In this document: piece after piece, positions 14,053 to 21,186 of the stretch | Numbering within the stretch: the stretch's first letter is position 1 | Layout of the letters: each line of letters opens with the position of its first letter | Source: DATJPY01 sp035506135 | GTDB taxonomy: Bacteria > Myxococcota_A > UBA9160 > PR03 | NCBI GenBank assembly: GCA_035506135.1 | Contig: DATJPY010000096.1 | Span: forward strand, 19,414-83,413 | Direction of reading: 5' to 3' | DNA: 64,000 nt | Translations under genes and position numbers: made by a program | Notes under the pieces: generated by a model | Databases searched by the model: none | What the model saw: only the letters and a program-made list of their open reading frames with translations | What the model was told of the DNA's origin: nothing

Positions 14053-15988
14053 GCTCGGCGAACACCGCGGCGGTGGTGAATCCCTCGTGCCGCGGCGGAG
14101 GCGCGGGCGGTCGATCGCGCTCGAGCGCGCGCGCCGCGTGGCGCAGGCTCGCGATCGAGCGCGAAAGCCGGCGTCCCGTGATCTCGAAGTTGGACGGGCG
14201 GCTGCGCGCCCGCCAGAGCCTTCGCAGCCTCGCGGCGAGCGCGCGCTGGGCATCGGCCAGCGATCCGAGCTCGCGCGCCAGCGTGCGGCGCGCCGCGCGG
14301 TCGAGGCGCGCGGGCCGCTCCCTCCACGCCACGTAGCGCTGCCCCGCCAGCGCCTTGCGCACCGCGTGGATCGACGCGTCCGCCGCGAGGAGCAGCTCGG
14401 CGTGCGTCGTCGCGTCGTCGCCGAAGCGGGCCCGCGCGCGGGCGATGCGCGCGCGGACGCGATCGAGCTTCGCGAGCGTGCGCCGGAGCACGGCGGGCCG
14501 GGCGCCGCGCACGAACCACGCCCGGTCGAGCTCGTCGAAGTACAGGAATTGCAACGCGGAGGCGTTGAAGACGCGGAAGCCGGCGTCGTGGAGCGCGCCG
14601 AGCTCGCGGTAGAGCCGCGCCACCTCGCCGCTCGCGTCGCCGAAGAGGAGCCGCGAGAAGGCGCGGTCGAAGTCGCGCGCGTCCTCGTCGCCGGACCAGG
14701 CCTGCTGCGCGGCCCACGCGTAGGCCAGCCAGGAGTTTCCGAGCAGGTTGTAGTGGCCGAAGTCTCCCCAGTCGGTCACCAGCAGGCCCGAGGCGCCGTG
14801 GCGGCGCCCCGCGTCGGCCCAGCGCGCGATGTTGGCGAGCGCGTTCTCCATGCGCGGGAACAGGCAGTTCCAGCTCGACGTGCCCGGGCACACCCAGAAC
14901 TCGAGGCCGCGCTCAGCGAGCGCGCGCACGCGGTCGTAGTCGAAGTCCGCCTCGTACCACCAGTCGCAGAGCACGAGGTCGCGATCGAGCTCGGCGATGC
15001 GCTCGGGATGGGCGAAGACGAAGTCGGCCCAGACGAGCGTCCGCCGCCCGAGCCCGCGCGCCAGCTCGCGGACGCGGTGCACGTGCTCCGCGAAGAGGCC
15101 GCCGGGGCCGAGCGCGTCGGATCGATCCTTCGACTTCCCGCGCCCGAGGTCCCACGGCTCGTCGCAGTTGGCGTGGAAGAGGCGGGAGCGGAAGTTCGGC
15201 AGGTACTCCTCGTAGAGGTCGCGCAGCAGCTCGTAGCTTCCGGGCTCCACGCACGCGAGCGTCCAGCGCGCATCCGTCTCCGCGAGGTGCGAATACGCCG
15301 GCAGCCGGAGCACGTGCTCCATGTGGCCGAGCGACTGCAGGTTCGGCACCAGCTCGACGTGGCGCTCGGCGGCGTAGGCGTCGAGCGCGCGGAGCGTCTC
15401 GGCCTCGAGCGGCGAGGCATCCGCGCCGATCTCGGGGTGGCGGCGCGACCGGAAGGTGTGCTCGACGTAGAGCATCAGCACGTTGAGCTTGAGCTCTGCG
15501 CAGCGGTCGACCAGCTCCTTCAGCGCCTCGAGGGTCGGCACCTTGCCGCGTGAGACGTCGAGCATCACGCCGCGCCGCGGGAAGTCCGGCGCGTCGTCGA
15601 TCTCGCACGCCGGCAGCGATCCGCTCCGGTCGGCGAGCTGCGCCAGCGTCTCGACGGCGTAGCGCAGGCCCGCCGGTCCGCTTCCGGCGGCCTCCACCCG
15701 GTCCGACTCGACGCGCAGCCGATAGGCGTCGCCCGCGTCGGCCTCGCGGCGCAGCTCGATGCGGGGGCCGAGCCCGTCGCGGCGGGCGTGCGTCTCGATC
15801 GCGAGCCGGCGCCCGCAGGCGCGCAGCACCGCGTCGCGCAGTCGCCGCGCGGTCGCGTAGTCCGCGTCGTCCGCCGCGGGCTCCAGGACGATCGGGAGGC
15901 CGTCGCGCAGCGCGAAGCGGCCCGCGAGCCGCCGCGCCTGGCGCGGTCGCGGCAAGAGCGGAGGAAGCGCGTGGTCTCGGGTCGTCAC
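14027..15988 (-). CDS. Glycoside hydrolase family 20-like beta-N-acetylhexosaminidase
   Basis: A 653-residue protein. Residues 1-130 resemble the GH20 N-terminal alpha/beta domain. From 135 the TIM barrel begins (PRRGVMLDVSRGKVP), with LNVLMLYVEHTF, a region of PNLQSLGHMEH, and the catalytic dyad Asp276-Glu277 in HANCDEPWDLG. Canonical enzymes read H-x-G-x-D-E, so Cys at 275 is a variation. Later Trp-rich segments (WGDFGHYNLLG) fit the substrate pocket. No signal peptide is visible. GH20 enzymes remove terminal GlcNAc or GalNAc. The GTG at 15988 is the best start. The C-terminal 200 residues are Arg-rich and helical, and unusual for the family. Confidence 0.85.
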   Translation of the reverse strand: MTTRDHALPPLLPRPRQARRLAGRFALRDGLPIVLEPAADDADYATARRLRDAVLRACGRRLAIETHARRDGLGPRIELRREADAGDAYRLRVESDRVEAAGSGPAGLRYAVETLAQLADRSGSLPACEIDDAPDFPRRGVMLDVSRGKVPTLEALKELVDRCAELKLNVLMLYVEHTFRSRRHPEIGADASPLEAETLRALDAYAAERHVELVPNLQSLGHMEHVLRLPAYSHLAETDARWTLACVEPGSYELLRDLYEEYLPNFRSRLFHANCDEPWDLGRGKSKDRSDALGPGGLFAEHVHRVRELARGLGRRTLVWADFVFAHPERIAELDRDLVLCDWWYEADFDYDRVRALAERGLEFWVCPGTSSWNCLFPRMENALANIARWADAGRRHGASGLLVTDWGDFGHYNLLGNSWLAYAWAAQQAWSGDEDARDFDRAFSRLLFGDASGEVARLYRELGALHDAGFRVFNASALQFLYFDELDRAWFVRGARPAVLRRTLAKLDRVRARIARARARFGDDATTHAELLLAADASIHAVRKALAGQRYVAWRERPARLDRAARRTLARELGSLADAQRALAARLRRLWRARSRPSNFEITGRRLSRSIASLRHAARALERDRPPAPPPRHEGFTTAAVFAELKRAAAAG

Positions 15989-16030
15989 GGCCGGCAAGCT
16001 AGTGGATCGGGCGCTCGCGCCAAGGGCGAT

Positions 16031-16088
16031 GCGCCCGGACTGGCACCCCGCACCGAAGTGCGGGGGGAGGGGTTGCCAATCCGGGCGC
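16031..16088. other. Composite long hairpin, candidate structured RNA
   Basis: Nested stems: GCGCCCGGA (16031-16039) with TCCGGGCGC (16080-16088), one mismatch, TGGCA (16041-16045) with TGCCA (16074-16078), then CCCCGCAC-CGAA-GTGCGGGG (16046-16065). An 8-nt purine-rich bulge lies on one side. It is about 43 nt before the GH20 GTG on the minus strand. Confidence 0.6.
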
Positions 16089-16230
16089 GGTGGACCGCGA
16101 GGCTCTTGTTGTGATCGATGGAGAGAGCAAGCGGCATGCCGAGCCGCGATCCGCCCGAGTTCGGCAGCGGGCGTGCAGCGGCCGGGCAGAGTGGCGGCAG
16201 CGCGCGCGCAGGCTGCGCGCAGCCAGCTCC

Positions 16231-16259
16231 CGCGGGTGACGCAAAGTTCGTCACCCGCG
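16231..16259. other. 11-bp perfect hairpin after the homocysteine methyltransferase gene
   Basis: CGCGGGTGACG (16231-16241), a 7-nt loop, then CGTCACCCGCG (16249-16259). It is 52 nt past the stop of the minus-strand methyltransferase gene. No T-tract follows, so it may be a factor-assisted terminator or an RNA stability element. Confidence 0.5.
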
Positions 16260-16311
16260 CAACAGATTGCGTCGGCGGGCAGGATCGGGCAGGGCGCCCC
16301 GCGCCGGGCCC

Positions 16312-17229
16312 TCAGGTCCAGGATTTCAGGGCGTCGCGGATGGCGCGGACGTGCGCGGGCTGCGTGCCGCAGCAGCCGCCCACCGCGCGGGCGCCCGCTG
16401 CGCGCCAGCGCAGCGCGTGCGCGGCGAACTCGGCGGGGGCGCAGTCGTCGCGGCGACGGGCGCCATCGCCTTCGGGCGGGCCGAGGTTTGCATACACGCC
16501 GAAGGGTCGACCCGCGGCCGCCAGCACGGGGAGCGCGCGCTCGGCCGCGACGGGCGGCAGGCAGTTGACGCCGACCAGCTCGGGGTCGAGGGGTGCAACC
16601 GTCGCGAGCGCTTCGCCGAGCGGCTCGCCCGAGAGGAGCTGCGCCTCGCCGTCGCAGGCGAAGCTCACCCACACCGGGAGGCCGGTCGCCCGTGCGGCGC
16701 GCGCGGCGGCGAGCGCCTCGCGGCTCGTGTTCATGGTCTCCACGAGGAGCAGGTCCGCACCGGCCTCGGCGAGGTGGCGCGCGTGCTCGCCGTGCTCGCG
16801 CGCGAGTGCGTCGGCCTCGGGGACGAGATCGGGGCGATAGCAGTCCTCGAGCGGCGGCATCGAGCCCGCCACCCACACCAGGTGCGGTGCCGCGTCGGCG
16901 GCGCGCCGCGCGAGCGACACCGCGAGCGAGCAGAGCTCGCGCGCGGCGCCCGGCGCGGCGATTCCGCCTCGCGCCAGCGTGCGCTCCTGCGTGCGGAACG
17001 TGTTGGCCGTCACGATCTCGGCGCCCGCCCCGACGTAGTCCGCGTGGATTCGCGCGACCAGCTCCGGCTGCTCTCGGAGCGCGGCCGCCGACCACAGCGG
17101 GAGCCGCGCCGGCGCGCCCCGCCGCTCGAGCTCGGTGCCGGTGGCGCCGTCGAGCAGCACGGGAGGCCCTGCGGCCAGACGGGCGAGCAGGGCTTGGCGG
17201 CGGTCCCGGTCCATCGGCCCTCGTCCCAT
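16312..17229 (-). CDS. mmuM: Homocysteine S-methyltransferase family protein
   Basis: A 305-residue protein with the Pfam S-methyl_trans layout. The N-terminal VLLDGATGTELERRG is followed by ANTFRTQ and VETMNT. The zinc-binding Cys residues are in VGVNC and the C-terminal VGGCCGT. It would methylate homocysteine to methionine using S-methylmethionine or a related donor. ATG 17229 gives MGRGPMDRD; an internal ATG at 17214 is also good and gives 300 residues. Only about 23 bp separate this start from the divergent GH36-HAD gene, leaving no room for a normal leader. Substrate is not decided by sequence. Confidence 0.88.
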   Translation of the reverse strand: MGRGPMDRDRRQALLARLAAGPPVLLDGATGTELERRGAPARLPLWSAAALREQPELVARIHADYVGAGAEIVTANTFRTQERTLARGGIAAPGAARELCSLAVSLARRAADAAPHLVWVAGSMPPLEDCYRPDLVPEADALAREHGEHARHLAEAGADLLLVETMNTSREALAAARAARATGLPVWVSFACDGEAQLLSGEPLGEALATVAPLDPELVGVNCLPPVAAERALPVLAAAGRPFGVYANLGPPEGDGARRRDDCAPAEFAAHALRWRAAGARAVGGCCGTQPAHVRAIRDALKSWT

Positions 17230-17237
17230 CCCGGCCC

Positions 17238-17243
17238 TATAAT
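17238..17243 (+). promoter_or_regulatory. -10 box of the GH36-HAD gene, 9 nt before its start
   Basis: A perfect TATAAT with nine bases to the ATG at 17253 and no Shine-Dalgarno, so the mRNA would start at or next to the codon. On the opposite strand CATTAT (17245-17240) stands about 10 nt before the divergent methyltransferase ATG. Confidence 0.6.
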
Positions 17244-17252
17244 GGCGCGCCC

Positions 17253-19886
17253 ATGCCCGCGATCGCGCCCCTCCTGCGCCACCCGACCGCCGGCGCCCTC
17301 GAGCCGACCCGCCTCTTCGTCCGGCACCGGCCGCTGGCGCGCTCCGCGCCGCCGGGCGCGGGTGGCGAGGCGCTCGACGAGTGCGCTCTGCGCGCGGGCG
17401 AGACGTCCCTCGGTCCGTTCCGGGTGACGCTCGGCGCCGCCGCCGGCGGCGAGTCTGCCACCTGGACCCTCCGCGTCCAGAACGCGAGCGCGCGGCCGGT
17501 GCAGATCGAGGCCCTGGGTCTCGGCTTCGCGTGGCGCGCGCCGTCCGGGGCGGGGCTTCGGCTCTTCCGCCAGGGGCATCAGTCGTGGTCGTTCGCCGGG
17601 GGTGCGCCGTTCGGTCCGGACGGGACGCCAGCGTTCCCGTCGGGTCCCTGGCTGCGCGGCTTCCATCACGGCATCGGGGCGCCGCCGACCGACCGCGCGG
17701 GCTGGCACGAGTCGGACGGCCTCGCCGCCGTCGGTATCTCGCCGCGCGGCGCGACCTGCAGCGCCGGCGTCCTCGAGAGCGGGCGCGCCTTCGGCCAGGT
17801 GTATCTGCGCCGCGAGCCGGGCGCGGTCCGGATCGAGGTCGAGCAGCGGCTCGAGCGGCCCCTCGAGTCGCACGAGACGGTCGTGCTCGAGCCGGTGCGC
17901 GTCGCGCTCGGGGACGAGGCGAGCGCGCTGCTCGAGGCGCACGCCGAGGCGCAGGGCGCGCACGCGGGCGCACGTCGCTGCGCGCCGTTCCAGGCGGGCT
18001 GGTGCAGCTGGTACCACTTCTTCCACGGCGTCACCGAGGACGCCTTCCTGCGCAACCTCGACGCGCTCGCCGCCGCGCGCGACGAGATCCCGATCGAGCT
18101 GGTGCAGCTCGACGACGGCTACCAGCGCGCGATCGGCGACTGGCTCGAGACCGACCCGAAGTTCCCCGGCGGCCTGGCACGGATCTCGCGCGCCGTGCGC
18201 GACGCCGGCTTCGACGCGGGCATCTGGACGGCGCCGTTCTGCGTCGTCCCGGAGAGCCGCGTCTACCAGTCGCAACGGGACTGGCTCCTGCGCAGCGAGG
18301 ACGGCGGCGAGCTGCGCGGCCTGCACCACGGCGCGTGGACCCGCGAGGGCTGGGTGTTCGTGCTGGATCCCACCCACACGGCGGTGCGGGCGCACCTGGA
18401 GCGCACCTTCCGCGCGCTCTTCGAGCTCGGCTTCCACTATCTGAAGCTCGACTTCCTCTACACCGCCGCGCTGCAGGCGCGCGCGAGCGACCCGTGCGCG
18501 ACGCGCGCCGAGCGGCTGCGGCGCGGTCTCGATGCGATTCGCGCCGGCGCCGGTGAGAGCGCATTCCTGCTCGGCTGCGGCTGCCCGCTCGGACCGGCGG
18601 TCGGCGTGGTCGACGGCATGCGCATCGGACCCGACACCGCGCCGTGGTGGCAGCCGCTCGAGGGCCAGCGCATCGCCGGCCTCGAGCCCACGCTGCCGGC
18701 CGGCCGCAACGCGCTCCGCAACACGCTGGCCCGCGCCTGGATGCACCGCCGCCTCTGGCTCGACGATCCCGACTGCCTGCTGGCGCGCTCGAAGGACTCG
18801 AAGCTCAGCCGCGACGAGGTACGGACCCTGGCGATCTCGATCGCGGTGACGGGCGGCATGGCAATCTTCTCCGACGACGTGCCCGCGCTGGCGTCCGCGG
18901 AGCGCGCGCTGATCCGCGAGGCGCTCGAGCTGGCGCGCGAGGTCGACGAGTCGGGCCAGGTCGGCACGGGGCGCGCGGTCGACCTGCTCTCCGCGGAGAT
19001 CGCTCCCGGCGCCGTGGCACGCGCCGGCGCCGACTGGCTGGTTGCCGTCTTCAACCCCGGCGACGCCCCGGCTCGCCAGCGGCTGGACCTGTCCGCGCAC
19101 GCCGTGGATCTCGACGGCGTGCCGGAGCCGCTGCTCGATTCGCCGAAGCCGGCCATGCACTCGAGCGCGGAGATCGGGGTCGATCTCCCGCCGCACGGCG
19201 CCGCCCTCTATCGGGTGCGCGGGTCGCCGCCGCTCGCGGTGTTCTGCGACTTCGACGGCACGTTCGCCGTGCAGGACGTCGGCTCGACGCTGGCGCGGCG
19301 CCACGCCGGCGATCGCCGCCCGGCGCTCTGGCGGCGGCTCGAGCGCGGCGAGCTCACGCCCTGGCAGTACAACCTGGAGCTGCTCGACGGGCTCGATCTG
19401 CCGGAGGCACAGCTCGAGGAGTTCCTGCGCAGCGTCGAGCTCGACCCGGGCGCCGCCGAGCTGGTGCGCTGGTGCGAGCGCCATCGCGTTCCCTTCCGCG
19501 TGCTCTCGGATGGCTTCGACCGCAACCTCGACCGGCTGCAGCAGCTCCACGGCGTGCGCTTCGCCTACGACGCGAACCGGCTGCGCTACGACCACGGCGC
19601 GTGGAAGATCGCCGCGGGACATCCCGATCCGAGCTGTCCCTGCGGCACCGGGACCTGCAAGCGGGGCCGCATCGAGACCTTCCGGCGCCGATACCCGGGC
19701 GTGCCGGTGGTCCACATCGGCAACGGGCGCGTCTCCGATCTCTGCGGCGCGCAGGCCGCCGATCGCGTCTTCGCCAAGGACACGCTCGCCGAGGAGCTCG
19801 CCGAGCGCGGGCTTCCGTTCGAGCGTTTCAACACGCTGCGCGACGTGGTGGAGCGGCTCGAGGAGTGGCTGCGGCGTGGGCTCTGA
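17253..19886 (+). CDS. GH36 alpha-galactosidase fused to a HAD-family phosphatase
   Basis: An 877-residue protein made of two enzymes. Residues 1-650 are a GH36/melibiase: a beta-sandwich start, GWCSWYHFFHG, QLDDGYQ, GIWTAPF, the nucleophile Asp400 in LKLDF, and acid/base Asp461 in RIGPDTAPWW. Residues 660-877 are a HAD phosphatase. Its DFDGT motif I lies at about 666-670, motif II is LSDGFD, and a CPCGTGTCKRG Cys cluster precedes the GNGRVSD motif. This half most resembles the MtnX/phosphoserine-phosphatase group. There is no stop between the halves. There is no signal peptide, so it is probably cytoplasmic. It could cleave and dephosphorylate a galactoside (inference). The 3' end overlaps the FAD gene by 11 nt. 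Confidence 0.88.
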   Translation: MPAIAPLLRHPTAGALEPTRLFVRHRPLARSAPPGAGGEALDECALRAGETSLGPFRVTLGAAAGGESATWTLRVQNASARPVQIEALGLGFAWRAPSGAGLRLFRQGHQSWSFAGGAPFGPDGTPAFPSGPWLRGFHHGIGAPPTDRAGWHESDGLAAVGISPRGATCSAGVLESGRAFGQVYLRREPGAVRIEVEQRLERPLESHETVVLEPVRVALGDEASALLEAHAEAQGAHAGARRCAPFQAGWCSWYHFFHGVTEDAFLRNLDALAAARDEIPIELVQLDDGYQRAIGDWLETDPKFPGGLARISRAVRDAGFDAGIWTAPFCVVPESRVYQSQRDWLLRSEDGGELRGLHHGAWTREGWVFVLDPTHTAVRAHLERTFRALFELGFHYLKLDFLYTAALQARASDPCATRAERLRRGLDAIRAGAGESAFLLGCGCPLGPAVGVVDGMRIGPDTAPWWQPLEGQRIAGLEPTLPAGRNALRNTLARAWMHRRLWLDDPDCLLARSKDSKLSRDEVRTLAISIAVTGGMAIFSDDVPALASAERALIREALELAREVDESGQVGTGRAVDLLSAEIAPGAVARAGADWLVAVFNPGDAPARQRLDLSAHAVDLDGVPEPLLDSPKPAMHSSAEIGVDLPPHGAALYRVRGSPPLAVFCDFDGTFAVQDVGSTLARRHAGDRRPALWRRLERGELTPWQYNLELLDGLDLPEAQLEEFLRSVELDPGAAELVRWCERHRVPFRVLSDGFDRNLDRLQQLHGVRFAYDANRLRYDHGAWKIAAGHPDPSCPCGTGTCKRGRIETFRRRYPGVPVVHIGNGRVSDLCGAQAADRVFAKDTLAEELAERGLPFERFNTLRDVVERLEEWLRRGL

Positions 19887-21186
19887 GCCGGCGCGACACG
19901 TCGCCGTGCTGGGTGCCGGGCTCGCCGGGCTCGCCGCCGCGTGGCGGCTCGCAGCCGCGGGCCAGCGCGTCACCGTCGTCGATCGGGCGGCGCGCCCGGG
20001 CGGGCGCGCCGCGGCGCTCGCACTCGACGGCGAGCTCGTCGATCCCATCGCCGCGTGCGTGGACACCCGCGACGCGAGCCTGCTCGCGCTGGTGGCCGCG
20101 CTCGGGCTCAAGGGCGAGCTGCTCCCGCTGCGGGCGTGGCGCCCCGTGCAGTGGCATCGCGGGCGCCTCGTTCCCGTCGGCGCGCCTGGTATCGGGTCGA
20201 TCGCGCGGCTCCCCGGCGTGCGGCGGCTCGAGGCGCTGCGCGTGCTGCGCCTGCCGCGCCTGCTGCGGCGCTATCGGCCGCACCTCGATCCGCAGCGGCC
20301 GGAGCGGGCGGCGCCGCTCGACGACCGCTCGCTCGCCGACTTCGGCGCGCTCTACTTCGGCCGCAGCGTCGTCGGCGACTGGATCGAGCCCTGGCTCGCC
20401 GAGCGCACGCCGGTGGAGGAGGGCGAGGCGAGCCGCGCGAGCTTCCTGCTCGCGATGGAGGCCGCCGCCGCGCCGGCGGCGCTTCGCGAGCCGGCCGGCC
20501 GGCTCGCCGAGGCGCTCGCGGCGCGCGTCGGCGCGCGCACCGGCTGTGCGGCCGAGGGCGTGGCGTCGCGCGGCCGCGGCCTCGAGGTCGCGCTCCCGGG
20601 CGAGACGCTCGAGGTCGACGCCGCGGTGCTCGCCGTCCCGGCCCCGGAGGCGCTGCGGCTCTCGGCGCCGCTGCTCGCGAGCGCGGAGCGCGACGTGCTC
20701 GGCGCCACGCGCTACGCCGCCTCGCTGGTCTGGGTCGCGCGCGACTGTCGCCTTCCGGTGTCGGACGCCACGCGCGTCCGCGTCCCGCGCAGCGCGGGGC
20801 TCCCGTTCGCCGTCCTCGCGCTCGAGCCGGCGGGCGGAGGGCGCGGGCGCATCACCGCCGTCGCGCGCGAGCCCTGGAGCCGCGCGCGCGCCGCAGCGCC
20901 CGACGACGCGCTCGCCAAGGACCTGGCGGACGAGGTCGCGCGGCTCCTGCCGGGCGCCTGCCACGCCGGCGCCGCAGGCGCCCTGGCTCGCTTCCCGCAG
21001 GCGTGGCCGCGCTTCGAGGTCGGCCGCTACCGGGCGCTCGCGCGCCTGCGCGCCGTACAGGAGGACCAGCGGCGGGCCGGCCGGCGCCTCTACCTCGCGG
21101 GCGACTACCTGATCGCACCCACGCTCGAGGGCGCCGTGGTCTCCGGGCTCCGCGCTGCGGAGGACCTGCTCGCCGATCTCGCCTAG
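19876..21186 (+). CDS. FAD-dependent amine oxidase / protoporphyrinogen oxidase-like oxidoreductase
   Basis: A 436-residue protein. It opens with the dinucleotide-binding loop GAGLAGLAAAWRL at 13-25, then VVDRAARPGGRA, and closes with LYLAGDYLIAPTLEGAVVSG, the FAD C-terminal signature of the amine-oxidase superfamily. Substrates in this family include protoporphyrinogen, carotenoids and polyamines; sequence alone does not decide which. The GTG at 19876 lies inside the end of the GH36-HAD gene, so the genes are probably coupled. Its TAG stop interlocks with that of mutS2 on CTAG at 21183-21186. Confidence 0.85.
   Translation: MGSEPARHVAVLGAGLAGLAAAWRLAAAGQRVTVVDRAARPGGRAAALALDGELVDPIAACVDTRDASLLALVAALGLKGELLPLRAWRPVQWHRGRLVPVGAPGIGSIARLPGVRRLEALRVLRLPRLLRRYRPHLDPQRPERAAPLDDRSLADFGALYFGRSVVGDWIEPWLAERTPVEEGEASRASFLLAMEAAAAPAALREPAGRLAEALAARVGARTGCAAEGVASRGRGLEVALPGETLEVDAAVLAVPAPEALRLSAPLLASAERDVLGATRYAASLVWVARDCRLPVSDATRVRVPRSAGLPFAVLALEPAGGGRGRITAVAREPWSRARAAAPDDALAKDLADEVARLLPGACHAGAAGALARFPQAWPRFEVGRYRALARLRAVQEDQRRAGRRLYLAGDYLIAPTLEGAVVSGLRAAEDLLADLA

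Larger units (their letters stand above)
15989..16311. other. Intergenic region with several strong hairpins
   Basis: 323 nt between the homocysteine methyltransferase stop and the GH20 start (both minus strand). It holds the long composite hairpin 16031-16088, a 17-nt palindrome near 16204-16220 and the 11-bp hairpin 16231-16259. No convincing coding frame is seen. Confidence 0.65.

Noticed and set aside
15985..16254. A minus-strand 89-codon frame across the hairpin cluster
   Set aside because: It begins inside the 11-bp hairpin and runs through the palindromic repeats; the sequence is low in information and fits structured noncoding DNA better.
19216..19886. The HAD half as a separate gene starting at GTG 19216
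   Set aside because: There is no stop between the GH36 and HAD parts and no clear ribosome site before this GTG, so a fusion is the simpler call; it is kept as the refuting alternative.
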